A DNA stretch of 32,150 nucleotides from Gammaproteobacteria bacterium (lineage in GTDB: Bacteria > Pseudomonadota > Gammaproteobacteria > Ga0077554 > Ga007554): contig JAHFRW010000029.1 in NCBI GenBank assembly GCA_023266055.1, positions 2,453-34,602 of the forward strand. The letters are read 5' to 3'. The first letter of the stretch is position 1; every line of letters begins with the position of its first letter. A program made the translations under genes and the position numbers. This document shows positions 16,503-25,597 of the stretch, one piece after another. A model generated the notes under the pieces. The model searched no databases. It was not told the origin of the DNA and was given only the letters and a program-made list of their open reading frames with translations.

Positions 16503-16548
16503 TTTCAGTGCGATGGCACGTTCAATTTCAGCGCGACGGCGCGTTCAA
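16503..16548. repeat. imperfect 23-bp tandem duplication between argD and argF
   Basis: Bases 16503-16525 (TTTCAGTGCGATGGCACG...) and 16526-16548 (TTTCAGCGCGACGGCGCG...) differ at three positions, all transitions. The duplication fills most of the argD-argF spacer. Confidence 0.7.
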
Positions 16549-16554
16549 TAAAAG

Positions 16555-17748
16555 CTAAGCGTCGCTATGGGCAAAGTCGCGCACGACTGCTGCCACGCCT
16601 TCGATGATCAGGTCAGCTTCAGCATCGCTGATATTGAGAGGCGGCAACAGGCGAATCACACGCTCGGCGGTAACATTGATCAGCAGGCCACGCGCGCGCG
16701 CCGTGTGAATCAGCGCTGCACAGGGGCGATCGAGTTCCACGCCGATCATCAAACCCTTGCTGCGTATCGCTGTAACCAGTTTGCAATCGCGCAGCGCATG
16801 ATTCAATCCGGCGAGTAATCGCTCACCCAATGCGGCGGCGCGCGCCACCAGCTTTTCCTGTTCGATGGTGGTGATTACGGCTAAAGCCGCCGCACATGCC
16901 AGTGGATTGCCGCCAAAAGTAGAGCCATGCGAACCCGGTTGTAACAATTCAGCCGCCGTGCCGCGCGCCAGGCACGCGCCAATTGGCACGCCGTTGCCCA
17001 GTGCCTTGGCAACGGTGATTACGTCCGGGATAACATTAGTATGTTGATAAGCAAACCAGCGCCCGGTGCGACCCATGCCGGTTTGAATTTCATCGAGCAT
17101 CATCAGCCAGTCGAATTCATCACACAAGGCGCGCACGCCCGCCAGATAATCATCCCCCGGAATATGCACGCCACCTTCGCCCTGTACCGGTTCCACTAAC
17201 ACCGCCACGATACCTTGTGCCAGATTGGCGCTGTTGCGCGCTACGGTGCGCATGGCTTCAAGATCGTTATACGGCACGCGTACAAAGCCTTGCACCAGCG
17301 GCTCGAAACCGGCCTGAATCTTGCGGTTACCGGTGGCGGTGAGCGTGGCCAGCGTGCGACCGTGAAAGCTGTTTTCGGCAACAATAATCGTGGGTGTGGC
17401 AATGCCACGACGCTGGCCATGCAGGCGTGCGATTTTAATCGCGGCTTCGTTGGCTTCAGCGCCGGAATTGCCAAAAAACACCTTGTCCATGCCTGCGGCG
17501 CGCGTGAGTTGCGCCCCCAACTCTTCTTGCAGGGCGATGCCGAAATGGTTGGAGGTATGCACCAGCCGCCCGGCTTGCTGGCAAATTGCCGCCGTGACCG
17601 CAGGGTGGGCGTGGCCTAGTCCACACACTGCAACGCCACTGAAGGCGTCCAAGTATTTATTGTTGTGCGTATCCCATAGCCAGGCACCCGCACCCCGCTC
17701 AAAGGTCACGGGCTGACGACCGTAGGTATTCATGAGTGACTCCGACAT
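16555..17748 (-). CDS. argD: acetylornithine/succinyldiaminopimelate aminotransferase ArgD
   Basis: This pyridoxal-phosphate class III aminotransferase acts in arginine synthesis. Motifs include N-S-G-A-E-A-N-E-A-A for phosphate binding, L-D-E-I-Q-T-G-M-G-R-T-G for the PLP ring aspartate, and the Schiff-base lysine in A-K-A-L-G-N-G-V-P. The start at 17748 (M-S-E-S-L-M-N-T-Y-G-R) gives the familiar N-terminus. An ATG at 17733 has a better ribosome binding site (GGAG, 6 bases away), while one at 17766 would lie against the sodB terminator. It begins the argD-argF-ATPase unit. Confidence 0.95.
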   Translation of the reverse strand: MSESLMNTYGRQPVTFERGAGAWLWDTHNNKYLDAFSGVAVCGLGHAHPAVTAAICQQAGRLVHTSNHFGIALQEELGAQLTRAAGMDKVFFGNSGAEANEAAIKIARLHGQRRGIATPTIIVAENSFHGRTLATLTATGNRKIQAGFEPLVQGFVRVPYNDLEAMRTVARNSANLAQGIVAVLVEPVQGEGGVHIPGDDYLAGVRALCDEFDWLMMLDEIQTGMGRTGRWFAYQHTNVIPDVITVAKALGNGVPIGACLARGTAAELLQPGSHGSTFGGNPLACAAALAVITTIEQEKLVARAAALGERLLAGLNHALRDCKLVTAIRSKGLMIGVELDRPCAALIHTARARGLLINVTAERVIRLLPPLNISDAEADLIIEGVAAVVRDFAHSDA

Positions 17749-17778
17749 GTGCTCGTACCCATCCATTCCAAAAAAACA

Positions 17779-17802
17779 AAAGGCAGTCCCAAGGACTGCC
17801 CA
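17779..17802 (-). terminator. rho-independent terminator after sodB
   Basis: On the minus strand GGCAGTCC pairs with GGACTGCC (17793-17800 and 17782-17789) across a three-base loop. It is followed by TTTTGTTTTTTT (17781-17770). It should stop sodB transcripts just before argD, so argD needs its own promoter or depends on read-through. Confidence 0.88.
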
Positions 17803-17877
17803 TAATGCAAAACAATAATAATAACGCCTAACTTTGGCCTAGTAAACACCAAAATATGCGTTAAGGTAGGGCAAATC

Positions 17878-18459
17878 TTATGCCGTCAGGTTTTTCGCGG
17901 CAAAATCCCAGTTCACGAGGTTCCAGAACGCAGCGACATAGTTGGCGCGGGCATTGCGGTAATCAATGTAATAGGCGTGTTCCCACACGTCGCAGGTGAG
18001 TAGGGGTTTCTGGCCAGCGGTGAGCGGGCAGGCGGCATTGCTGGTGCTGACAATCGCCAGTGAGCCATCCTTATTTTTCACCAGCCACGCCCAGCCCGAG
18101 CCGAAAGTAGTGAGGGCGGTTTGGGTAAAGGCTTTTTTGAATTCTTCAAACGAGCCAAATGCCTTGTTAATTGCATCCCCCAGCGCGCCGGTCGGCGCAC
18201 CACCGCCTTGGGGGCTGAGGCTGTGCCAGTAAAAGGTATGGTTCCAGATCTGTGCTGCATTGTTGAAAATACCACCAGAAGACTTCATGACGATCTCTTC
18301 CAGCGTCATTTTCTCAAATTCAGTGCCCGGAATAAGATTATTCAGGTTAGTGACGTAGGTCTGATGATGCTTGCCGTAATGGTATTCCAGCGTTTCGGCC
18401 GAGATGTGAGGAGCCAAGGCCGTTTTGGCGTAAGGTAATTCGGGCAATGTATGCGGCAT
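17878..18459 (-). CDS. sodB: iron superoxide dismutase SodB
   Basis: The 193-residue protein has all four metal ligands at the expected positions: H27 (Y-H-Y-G-K-H-H), H74 (W-N-H-T-F-Y-W), D157 and H161 (D-V-W-E-H-A-Y-Y). Iron-type signatures include [10 protein letters not shown] and the glutamine-containing N-N-A-A-Q segment. It converts superoxide to hydrogen peroxide and oxygen in the cytoplasm. AAGGAGA precedes the ATG. A palindrome lies 35-53 bp upstream of the start. It is a single gene with its own terminator. Confidence 0.96.
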   Translation of the reverse strand: MPHTLPELPYAKTALAPHISAETLEYHYGKHHQTYVTNLNNLIPGTEFEKMTLEEIVMKSSGGIFNNAAQIWNHTFYWHSLSPQGGGAPTGALGDAINKAFGSFEEFKKAFTQTALTTFGSGWAWLVKNKDGSLAIVSTSNAACPLTAGQKPLLTCDVWEHAYYIDYRNARANYVAAFWNLVNWDFAAKNLTA

Positions 18460-18493
18460 GGTGTTCTCCTTGAGTTTCCGATGGCGTGACGAT

Positions 18494-18512
18494 ACTTATT
18501 TTGAGAATAAGT
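18494..18512. promoter_or_regulatory. palindrome upstream of sodB, possible operator
   Basis: ACTTATT and AATAAGT form a perfect 7-bp inverted repeat around TTGAG, 35-53 bp before the sodB start. The position suits a redox- or metal-responsive regulator. It does not clearly match Fur, OxyR or IscR consensus sequences, so the regulator is not assigned. Confidence 0.4.
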
Positions 18513-18700
18513 CTAAGGGAGTAAGGGTGTTATTGCAAGGTGTTAGGTCTGTTTGACCTTATATTTGTTGATTGCCAAGGAAAATTTTGTTAAATAACGG
18601 CAGGGTGTTGCAGGGAGGTGTACATTGCAATATAAACAAGGCCGATTAAGCAAAACATGCGTATTGTTAGCCAGGTGATGACGAGTCAGGAGCAGATAAA

Positions 18701-19126
18701 ATGTTTCGCGATGCTGTATTAGGCAACATGACAATCATTCGAAGCATTCAATGGTTGATTGCATGGGTCGTGGTCGCCTATGGGGTTGCCCTCTTCGGTC
18801 ATCTGGGTGTCACGGCCATCCTCTTTGTCGGCGCGGGCCTGGGTTATTGTGCGTTGGCGGCCTGGGCGGGGCGGTTAACCATCGTGCCATTGTTATTGGC
18901 TTGGATAGCGAATGCCTGGCTGGGATTTGTGTCCTGGCGTACGTCAATCATCTCGCTTGAAAGCGTGATTGCCAATACCCGATATAGTAAAGGTCGCGAA
19001 GCAGGGTACCTGGATTTTATAACACTGGATGGTGTAGCCGCGTTTATTATTCTGGTGTTATTGGCCGGGTATCTGAGCGCGGTCATTTTGCAATGGAAGG
19101 AACTGAGTCGGCGGCCATGGTTGTGA
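18701..19126 (+). CDS. small integral membrane protein, function unknown
   Basis: The 141-residue protein has hydrophobic segments at about residues 17-37, 38-55, 60-80 and 110-130, separated by short loops with a polar stretch (about 82-105). AGGAG lies 8 bases before the ATG at 18701. I do not recognise a family. It is divergent from sodB and convergent with the plsC-like gene; a strong hairpin follows its stop. Confidence 0.75.
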   Translation: MFRDAVLGNMTIIRSIQWLIAWVVVAYGVALFGHLGVTAILFVGAGLGYCALAAWAGRLTIVPLLLAWIANAWLGFVSWRTSIISLESVIANTRYSKGREAGYLDFITLDGVAAFIILVLLAGYLSAVILQWKELSRRPWL

Positions 19127-19140
19127 AGACGAAGGCCCGG

Positions 19141-19170
19141 GAAGGCGCCACGCTTCGGTGTGGCGCCTTC
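19141..19170. terminator. bidirectional hairpin between convergent genes
   Basis: GAAGGCGCCAC and GTGGCGCCTTC (19141-19151 and 19160-19170) form a perfect 11-bp stem around an eight-base loop. The plus strand is followed by a T-rich stretch (ATTGATTTGTTG). It overlaps the last codon of the plsC-like gene and should terminate the membrane-protein gene. Confidence 0.75.
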
Positions 19171-19921
19171 ATTGATTTGTTGTCTTGCATGCCTCCGGGG
19201 TGGCGCCATCAATTTTCACCATGGTATTTTCAATCCAGGCCTCAGCCAGTGCATTGATTTCACTGGCGTGACGCCCCTCGACAAGAATCGGTGGGCCGAT
19301 AATCAGCCGGATTGTGCCTGGTTGTTTCAAAAAGCCACGGCGTGGCCAGAATGCGCCTGCATTATGTGCGACAGGCACTACAGCATGGCCGGTGCGATGA
19401 GCCAGCATTGCACCACCAGGCGCGTAGGGGCGTTTTTCGCCTGGCGCAACCCGTGTACCCTCGGGGAAAATAACAACCCATAATCCATCTGTCAGGCGTT
19501 GGGTGCCTTGATTAACAAGCTGCCGCAAAGCCTGTCGGGCCGCCTGACGATTGATGGCAATAGGTTTGAGCATGGCCAGTCCCCAGCCGAAAAAGGGTAC
19601 CCATAGCAGCTCACGTTTAATCAGCCATACCTGCTGCGGAAAAATCATTTGCAGCGCCAGGGTTTCCCACGCCGATTGATGTTTGCATAAAATCACGGAG
19701 GGCTGACTGGGTATGTTTTCCAGCCCTTCAACCGTATAACGCAGGTTGCATGTGACTGCCAGCCACCACAAATTAAAACGCGACCATTGTGTAATGAAGG
19801 CGTAGCGCTGCCGCAATGGCAGTGGAAATGTGAGCAGGCTCAGTGGTGCGAACACCAATGTTGAGGTGCTCATGCCCAGTGAGAACAGCAGGGAGCGGAG
19901 GAAGGTCATCGAGTGGTTCAT
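19169..19921 (-). CDS. 1-acyl-sn-glycerol-3-phosphate acyltransferase-like protein (PlsC family)
   Basis: The 250-residue protein has an N-terminal membrane segment (about residues 8-35), then K-H-Q-S-A-W-E, a variant of the H-x4-D catalytic motif with Glu in place of Asp as seen in a subset of this family, and F-P-E-G-T-R for glycerol-phosphate binding. It would acylate lysophosphatidate at the inner membrane. Its ATG overlaps the stop of a 109-residue gene upstream (ATGA). In many gammaproteobacteria glyS is followed by gmhB and then plsC; here gmhB is absent and the 109-residue gene takes its place. Confidence 0.9.
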   Translation of the reverse strand: MNHSMTFLRSLLFSLGMSTSTLVFAPLSLLTFPLPLRQRYAFITQWSRFNLWWLAVTCNLRYTVEGLENIPSQPSVILCKHQSAWETLALQMIFPQQVWLIKRELLWVPFFGWGLAMLKPIAINRQAARQALRQLVNQGTQRLTDGLWVVIFPEGTRVAPGEKRPYAPGGAMLAHRTGHAVVPVAHNAGAFWPRRGFLKQPGTIRLIIGPPILVEGRHASEINALAEAWIENTMVKIDGATPEACKTTNQ

Positions 19922-20247
19922 TGATCACATGGTAGGCCGCATATGGAAAACCCATATCTCTGGGCAAACATGGCTGCGTCTCTTGCTTCTGTAGCATATC
20001 TCATGGCTTTGGCGTATCCCTCATTTTGAGGTTGCCGTGTAACAAACAACTCCAGTCTTGTGCTGGAGTCATAAACGATCACATATCTATCGTTACTTCT
20101 TATTTGAGGTACGATGTCAAACGCCTTTTTAACACGCACCTTACGCCGAATACATCGGAGATCGTCTAAAAAGAATTCGTTCCATACACCGGGGATCGTT
20201 TCAATCTGTTCGCTGCGCATATTACGTTCCAGTGAGAAATGTTGCAT
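19918..20247 (-). CDS. hypothetical 109-residue protein between glyS and the plsC-like gene
   Basis: I do not recognise this protein. It is mixed alpha/beta in character, with charged clusters (I-R-R-K-V-R-V-K-K-A-F-D-I) and no signal peptide or membrane segment. The stop codon overlaps the ATG of the plsC-like gene (ATGA), which supports it as a real, translated gene. An internal ATG at 20220, with GGAA upstream, may be the true start; the first ATG has no clear ribosome binding site. It could be a regulator or a small enzyme subunit, but nothing in the sequence decides. Confidence 0.55.
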   Translation of the reverse strand: MQHFSLERNMRSEQIETIPGVWNEFFLDDLRCIRRKVRVKKAFDIVPQIRSNDRYVIVYDSSTRLELFVTRQPQNEGYAKAMRYATEARDAAMFAQRYGFSICGLPCDQ

Positions 20248-20312
20248 GATATGCTGGCACTTTATCTATTTTTGATATTGGACGTTGTTACATTCAGCGC
20301 CGGTATGCAAAT

Positions 20313-22430
20313 TTAAATGGTTGCCAATCTTGAAATATCCGCCACGTGATTCATCAAATCCCCAAGCTGTTTCAGCAGCGCGAGGCGATTGGCGCGCAGC
20401 GCGGCGTCATCCGCCATTACCATTACCTTGTCGAAGAAGGCGGCCACGGTCTCACGCAGGGTTGCCAGCTTGCTCATACTGTTTTGATAGGTTCCTGCTG
20501 TTTCATCCGTTGACAAAACTTCCCGTCTTAAGTGTTGGATCTGTTTGTAAAGGTTATGTTCGATGGGTTCTTTGAAAAGACCTTCGTCAACTGTGTCGGG
20601 TATTGTGTCCTTGGCTTGCCGCAGGATATTGCGGATGCGCTTGTTCGCCGCCGCCAAGCTTTCTGCTTCGGGCAGTGCGCGAAACATTTTGACTGCGTGT
20701 ATGCGCCGATCAAAATCAGCGGGGCGCGTGGGGCGGTTGGCGAGCACCGCTTCAAACACATCCGGGCGGATGCCTTGTTCGTGATAATAGCCGCGCAGCC
20801 GTTCCATCATGAAGTCAAACACCTGTTGTGCGGCGTTGTCTTTTTGCAGTGTGTGTGGCAGGTTGGCCATGGCAGTAATCAATAATTGGTACAAATCCAG
20901 GTCAAGTTTGGGCTTGCTTTCGATAATGATGCGCAAGGTGCCCAGCGCCGCGCGGCGCAATGCGTAAGGATCTTTATCGCCACTCGGTTCCTGGCGGATA
21001 GCGAAGATGCCGATCAAGGTATCCAACCGATCGGCAATCGCCACGATTTGGCCGGGGATAGATTGCGGTAGTGCGTCGCCCGCATGACGAGGCAGGTAAT
21101 GTTCCTCAATGGCTTGAGCCGTTTGCCAGTTTTCGCCATCACGCTCGGTATAATAACGTCCCATGATGCCTTGTAATTCGGGGAACTCACTCACCATGGA
21201 TGTTAAAAGATCACATTTACAGAGTTTTGCGGCGCGTTCGGCATGTTCTTTGGCGCTCTTGAAAAACGGGGTATCACCTAGCATTTCAATGATGGTGTGC
21301 GTCAGATGCTTAATGCGCATGGTTTTGTCATAGAGTGTGCCAAGCTTTTCTTCAAAGACTACGGATTTGAGTTTTTCGAGGCGGCTAAGCAACGGCTGCT
21401 TGCAATCCTGTTCCCAGAAAAACGCCGCATCTGAAAAGCGTGGACGAATTACGCGTTCATTGCCTTCGCGCACTTTGTCGGGGTCGCGGCTTTCGATGTT
21501 GGAAACAGTGATGAAGCAGGGCATCAACTTGCCGTTACCATCCACCACATGAAAATATTTCTGATTGCCTTTCATGGTGGAAATCAGCGCTTCCTGTGGT
21601 ACGGCTAAAAAGCGTTTTTCGAATTGTCCAATCAGTGTCACGGGCCATTCCACCAGACTGGTGACTTCATCCAGCAGCGCATCGTCAATCACGGCGTTGC
21701 CACCGAAAGACACAGCAGCTTCGATGACCTGCGCGCGAATCGCCTCACGTCGCGCGGCGAAGTCGGGCATGACGCGGCCTTCGGTTTCCAGCAATGGGGC
21801 GTAGGCGGCAGGTTCGGCAAGATACATTGCAGCAGGGTGATGAAAACGATGCCCACGCGTTTCGCGCCCGGCGCGCACGCCGAGAATTTCGGCATCAATA
21901 ACGTCATCGCCAAACAACAGCACGACCCAATGCACCGGGCGCACAAATTCGACACGCGATGAGCTCCAGCGCATGCGCTTGGGAATCGGCAGGCCCGCCA
22001 GCGCCTGTTCGATGATGGCGGGCAATAATGCTGCGGTGGCACAACCTACCTGGGTAGAGCGAAACACCAGCCAGCTACCTTTGTCGGTTTCGAGTTTTTC
22101 AAGTTGCTCTACGTCAATGCCACAGGAGCGCGCGAAACCTTGTGTGGCTTTGGTAGGCAGACCTTGGTCATCAAATGCGGCATTCAATGCCGGGCCACGC
22201 CGTTCGATGGGGCGATCGGGCTGCGATGCGGCAAGTGCGGTGATATGTACGGCCAAGCGGCGTGGGGTAGCGTAGGGATGCATGGTGCCATGTTCCAGCC
22301 CGGCTTGAGCGAGTCCTGCTGCAATGCCGTTGCTGAATGCATTCATCAGCTTTTGCAGTGCCCTGGGGGGTAATTCTTCGGTGCCAATCTCTACCAGAAA
22401 ATCACGGTGTTGGGTGAGGTTGGAGGTCAT
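20313..22430 (-). CDS. glyS: glycine--tRNA ligase beta subunit
   Basis: The 705-residue protein matches the beta chain of the bacterial alpha2beta2 glycyl-tRNA synthetase from end to end: an N-terminal [11 protein letters not shown] motif, the central region with M-K-G-N-Q-K-Y-F, an HD-like stretch, and the C-terminal anticodon-binding domain with [11 protein letters not shown]. It binds tRNA-Gly, while the alpha chain carries the catalytic site. The ATG overlaps the glyQ stop by ATGA. Confidence 0.97.
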   Translation of the reverse strand: MTSNLTQHRDFLVEIGTEELPPRALQKLMNAFSNGIAAGLAQAGLEHGTMHPYATPRRLAVHITALAASQPDRPIERRGPALNAAFDDQGLPTKATQGFARSCGIDVEQLEKLETDKGSWLVFRSTQVGCATAALLPAIIEQALAGLPIPKRMRWSSSRVEFVRPVHWVVLLFGDDVIDAEILGVRAGRETRGHRFHHPAAMYLAEPAAYAPLLETEGRVMPDFAARREAIRAQVIEAAVSFGGNAVIDDALLDEVTSLVEWPVTLIGQFEKRFLAVPQEALISTMKGNQKYFHVVDGNGKLMPCFITVSNIESRDPDKVREGNERVIRPRFSDAAFFWEQDCKQPLLSRLEKLKSVVFEEKLGTLYDKTMRIKHLTHTIIEMLGDTPFFKSAKEHAERAAKLCKCDLLTSMVSEFPELQGIMGRYYTERDGENWQTAQAIEEHYLPRHAGDALPQSIPGQIVAIADRLDTLIGIFAIRQEPSGDKDPYALRRAALGTLRIIIESKPKLDLDLYQLLITAMANLPHTLQKDNAAQQVFDFMMERLRGYYHEQGIRPDVFEAVLANRPTRPADFDRRIHAVKMFRALPEAESLAAANKRIRNILRQAKDTIPDTVDEGLFKEPIEHNLYKQIQHLRREVLSTDETAGTYQNSMSKLATLRETVAAFFDKVMVMADDAALRANRLALLKQLGDLMNHVADISRLATI

Positions 22431-23365
22431 GCCGTGCCTCCGTTGTTCTGGCTGTCGTGCGCCATGGGAAAACCCAGTGCTTCGCGGCGCTGATAATAGG
22501 CTTCGGCCACGGCGCGTGCCAGCGTGCGCACGCGCAAGATAAAGCGTTGACGTTCGGTCACGGAAATGGCGCGGCGTGCATCCAGTAAATTAAAGGTGTG
22601 CGATGCCTTGAGCACCATTTCGTAAGCGGGCAAAGGCAATCCAGCTTCAATGAGTTTTTTGCTTTCGCGTTCGCAGGTGTCAAACCACGCGAACAGCGCC
22701 ATTGTGTCGGCATGTTCAAAGTTGTAAGTGGACATCTCGACTTCATTCTGATGGAACACATCCCCGTAGGTCACGACACCCTGTGGGCCATGCGCCCACG
22801 TCAGGTCATAAACGCTTTCCACGCCCTGTAAATACATGGCGATACGCTCCAAACCGTAAGTAATCTCACCCGTTACGGGTTGGCATTCCAGTCCGCCGAC
22901 CTGTTGAAAGTAAGTGAACTGTGTGACTTCCATGCCGTTCAGCCACACTTCCCATCCCAGTCCCCACGCACCCAGCGTCGGTGACTCCCAGTTGTCTTCC
23001 ACAAAGCGAATGTCATGTACCAGAGGATCAATACCGAGCATTTTCAGCGAACCAAGATACAGTTCCTGAATATCCAGAGGTGAAGGCTTGATAATCACCT
23101 GAAACTGATAATAGTGTTGCAGGCGATTGGGATTTTCGCCATAACGCCCATCGGTGGGGCGGCGCGAGGGCTGCACGTAGGCGGCGCGCCACGGTTCCGG
23201 GCCAATGGCGCGCAGGAAGGTGGCAGGGTGAAAAGTACCCGCGCCTACTTCCATGTCATAGGGCTGCAGCAGCACGCAACCGTGGGCGGCCCAATAGTTT
23301 TGCAGCGTTAAAATCAGACCTTGAAAGGTAGAGGGATCGGTGGGTGTGTTGTTGGTATTGTTCAA
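22427..23365 (-). CDS. glyQ: glycine--tRNA ligase alpha subunit
   Basis: The protein contains [13 protein letters not shown] near the N-terminus, [16 protein letters not shown] and [14 protein letters not shown], the class II catalytic motifs of GlyQ. No ATG is available. A TTG at 23365, with CAGGG 6 bases upstream, gives 312 residues, close to the usual 300; an earlier TTG at 23404 would add 13 residues without a ribosome binding site. It is cotranscribed with glyS, and the outer-membrane protein gene upstream ends about 110 bp before it. Confidence 0.96.
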   Translation of the reverse strand: MNNTNNTPTDPSTFQGLILTLQNYWAAHGCVLLQPYDMEVGAGTFHPATFLRAIGPEPWRAAYVQPSRRPTDGRYGENPNRLQHYYQFQVIIKPSPLDIQELYLGSLKMLGIDPLVHDIRFVEDNWESPTLGAWGLGWEVWLNGMEVTQFTYFQQVGGLECQPVTGEITYGLERIAMYLQGVESVYDLTWAHGPQGVVTYGDVFHQNEVEMSTYNFEHADTMALFAWFDTCERESKKLIEAGLPLPAYEMVLKASHTFNLLDARRAISVTERQRFILRVRTLARAVAEAYYQRREALGFPMAHDSQNNGGTA

Positions 23366-23475
23366 AATAAGCCCTGTTTTCAAATTCACACGCGTGGTTG
23401 GCAAGTATACCGGTCAAGTATACCGGGTGGAAGGGCGTGTATGTAGAGGGCGATAGGGGATTTGAAAGAGGATGT

Positions 23476-24468
23476 CTAGAATTGATGGACAATTTCCAGA
23501 TTATAGGCCATGGATTCCCAATTGACGGCGTTGAGGCGTGTAGACCCCACCGATCCATCGGAGAAATAAATCCGGTCATTACCCGCGCGCGTCACCCAGT
23601 CCTGGTATTTGAATGTAGTCTTCAGTGTCCAGTTTGCAGCAATGGGGAATGAGGTTCCACCGGTCAGGACAATACCGCGTCCCTTCGCCGAGTGTTTGAA
23701 ACTTACTGGATGGGCGAAGTCATCACGTAAATTCCAGTTCGCCTGTGCTGAATAATCTGCCAGATGGTATTCCGCGTTGACAATCAGGCTCAGGCTGCGC
23801 CCGGTTTCAATGATGGCGTCAAAGCCTATCCACGGGCCTCGCCATTGAGCATCATAGGCGCTGGCCAGGCCTGCAAACGGCCCGGTGGCAGGAATGGTTT
23901 GCACGCCGTTTGTCATGGTGAGATTTTGCTGGTGAGCAGACAGGCCAATATACGGTGTGATGTAAATAAATTTGCCGACGGTTTGGTCGAGCAGTCGCAG
24001 TGTTTTGCCAAGGGCAATGCTGGCGTCACGGACATCCCCTCCGGCTTTATTGTTCGAGCGTGAGAACTCCTGGGTGCGATTATTGCCGTCGTAATCCGAA
24101 TCCTGATTGGTGCCGGAGACGATCGTGCCATAACCCAGTTCGGCGCGTATACGCCAGTCATCCTTCATGTTGAATTTTACGGCGGTCTGCAATTGGGCAA
24201 TAGTCAGATTCCATGCCAGTTCGGACAGGACATTAACGCCATTGCCGGCAATATTCCAGTCCAGATTATCCTCCCGGTAGCTGGCGTTGACAGTGAGATC
24301 CATGGATGTGCCAGCGGATGCCTTGATGGCAGGTATGGCGGCCAGCAGTGATGCCAATACCGCGTATTGCAGGTCAGGCTTCAAGGCCTCTGCGGATACC
24401 TGCGTGGCGCCTGTCAGCGCCAGACATCCCGAGATACAAACGGTCGTAACAAGATTGCACTTTTTCAT
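23476..24468 (-). CDS. outer-membrane beta-barrel protein, function unknown
   Basis: The 330-residue protein has a signal peptide (about residues 1-26, ending V-S-A-E-A). The rest is made of alternating hydrophobic and polar strands rich in Trp, Tyr and Asn, ending in Phe (E-I-V-H-Q-F), the usual terminal signal for outer-membrane insertion. The pattern of 8-12 strands resembles small omptin-like or Protochlamydia-type barrels, but I see no omptin catalytic set. It precedes glyQ on the same strand, without an evident functional link. Confidence 0.7.
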   Translation of the reverse strand: MKKCNLVTTVCISGCLALTGATQVSAEALKPDLQYAVLASLLAAIPAIKASAGTSMDLTVNASYREDNLDWNIAGNGVNVLSELAWNLTIAQLQTAVKFNMKDDWRIRAELGYGTIVSGTNQDSDYDGNNRTQEFSRSNNKAGGDVRDASIALGKTLRLLDQTVGKFIYITPYIGLSAHQQNLTMTNGVQTIPATGPFAGLASAYDAQWRGPWIGFDAIIETGRSLSLIVNAEYHLADYSAQANWNLRDDFAHPVSFKHSAKGRGIVLTGGTSFPIAANWTLKTTFKYQDWVTRAGNDRIYFSDGSVGSTRLNAVNWESMAYNLEIVHQF

Positions 24469-24607
24469 TTGTTTTTCAACTCATCCGTGGGTGCTGGGTT
24501 AGCGTACCTCAAATACTTCTGGAATATAACAATCTCCCGCTTAAAACATCGGATGAACGGCCGATATCTTTAATGTAGGGATCAAGGCTTTTTAAGAGGG
24601 AGAGATT

Positions 24608-25201
24608 ATGGAAACGCTGGTTTTACAACCCACCGCAGTGGCGCAGTGGCAAAGTCTGGTCAAGGAAGCGGAGTCTTCATCGCACTGCCAACTCGAGGAG
24701 GATCTTGAAAGCTATCTGGTTTTCCTGTTAATGCGCTTTACCGGTGAACAGGGAATGGCCGGGCGGGTGCTGACGCTGGATTACCTCTATGCCATGCATG
24801 AAATAGGACAGGTACAGTGCGGTAAATTGCGTGATGTCGGTGACTTGTGCCTGCTGCATGCCGGATTATTTCCCTTGCGTGCGCAGCGCCGCCGCGTTTC
24901 CATCAGCTATTTTGTGGATCTGGGACGCAGTGCTTATCTGCATCTGGCAGGCCACATGCGTAACAGCAGCGCCGAAACCTATGCCCATCTCGCCCACGAT
25001 TTTGTGCAATTAATGGACATATTGCAGGCAATGCGTACCCTGGAAGGCCAGCCATCCCTGCTCGAACCTTTGGCCGCTCACGAATTGTGGAGTGCAACCG
25101 GTAGCCGTTACGCCCATCAGGTGGTGTGCCGCCAGTCCCCACACCCCTCCCAGGCACTGCTGGTCAAGGGGCGGATCAAGCAATCATCCCGGCCCCATTA
25201 G
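24608..25201 (+). CDS. conserved hypothetical protein, 197 residues
   Basis: The protein has no signal peptide or membrane segment and is predicted mainly helical. The N-terminal half contains E-S-Y-L-V-F-L-L-M-R-F-T, and the middle has G-D-L-C-L-L-H-A-G-L-F-P and V-S-I-S-Y-F-V-D-L-G-R-S-A-Y, stretches that look conserved. I believe similar proteins occur in other gammaproteobacteria but cannot give a family or role. GAGGGAGAG lies just before the ATG. It is upstream of the glnA control region and probably has its own transcript. Confidence 0.75.
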   Translation: METLVLQPTAVAQWQSLVKEAESSSHCQLEEDLESYLVFLLMRFTGEQGMAGRVLTLDYLYAMHEIGQVQCGKLRDVGDLCLLHAGLFPLRAQRRRVSISYFVDLGRSAYLHLAGHMRNSSAETYAHLAHDFVQLMDILQAMRTLEGQPSLLEPLAAHELWSATGSRYAHQVVCRQSPHPSQALLVKGRIKQSSRPH

Positions 25202-25408
25202 TTTTTTCACCGTGTCTGTGCCAGTGTGATGAAATCCAGGCACGGTGAAATTCAAAAACATGTTCAGGCCAGAGCTTCGGCCTTCCGTCAGTTGCAAAAA
25301 AACAGTAATTTTTGAGGCGCCTACTTGCCAATTCGGATGGGTTGGGAGTAATCTCGTATGATTCGTGAAACATACGCTGGGGTGGGTGATGCGCTCAGCC
25401 ATAGGCGC

Positions 25409-25423
25409 GCACCGTTTCGGCGC
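25409..25423. promoter_or_regulatory. weaker NtrC-like enhancer site upstream of glnA
   Basis: GCACCGTTTCGGCGC matches the NtrC pattern GCACC-N5-GGTGC with one mismatch in the right half. Its centre is 31 bp from the stronger site at 25440, about three turns of DNA, close to the spacing of the two strong enhancer sites in Escherichia coli glnA. Confidence 0.7.
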
Positions 25424-25439
25424 ACGCCTTATAATTTCC

Positions 25440-25454
25440 GCACCATAGTGGTGC
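25440..25454. promoter_or_regulatory. strong NtrC-like enhancer site upstream of glnA
   Basis: GCACCATAGTGGTGC is a perfect GCACC-N5-GGTGC dyad, matching the known NtrC consensus. Its centre lies about 100 bp before the predicted sigma-54 start site, in the range of the Escherichia coli enhancer. Confidence 0.88.
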
Positions 25455-25519
25455 GCCCGTGCTTTGTGTGCCCTATATTTATTTGGATAACCCGCTGAAA
25501 ATAATGAATAATTAGCAAG

Positions 25520-25535
25520 TGGCATGATTCGTGCT
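25520..25535 (+). promoter_or_regulatory. sigma-54 (-24/-12) promoter of glnA
   Basis: TGGCATGATTCGTGCT has the invariant GG and GC exactly 10 bases apart, and matches TGGCAC-N5-TTGCA at most other positions. The start of transcription would be near 25546, about 50 bases before the glnA ATG. Confidence 0.85.
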
Positions 25536-25597
25536 GCTATGTGTCTATCTGTTTTGCCTAATTTATGTTGATTTTTTAGAGAGTGAGGGGAGTGTAC

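Larger units (their letters stand above)
25202..25597. promoter_or_regulatory. glnA control region (396 bp without a gene)
   Basis: This spacer begins with a long inverted repeat (TTTCACCGTG at 25205-25214 and CACGGTGAAA at 25241-25250), perhaps the end of the preceding transcript. Two NtrC-like sites and a sigma-54 promoter follow, described separately. A long antisense reading frame (25184-25885) crosses it and is not believed. Confidence 0.8.

Noticed and set aside
25205-25250. Inverted repeat as a rho-independent terminator of the gene at 24608
   Set aside because: The loop is 26 bases and no T-run follows; listed only as an inverted repeat within the glnA control region.
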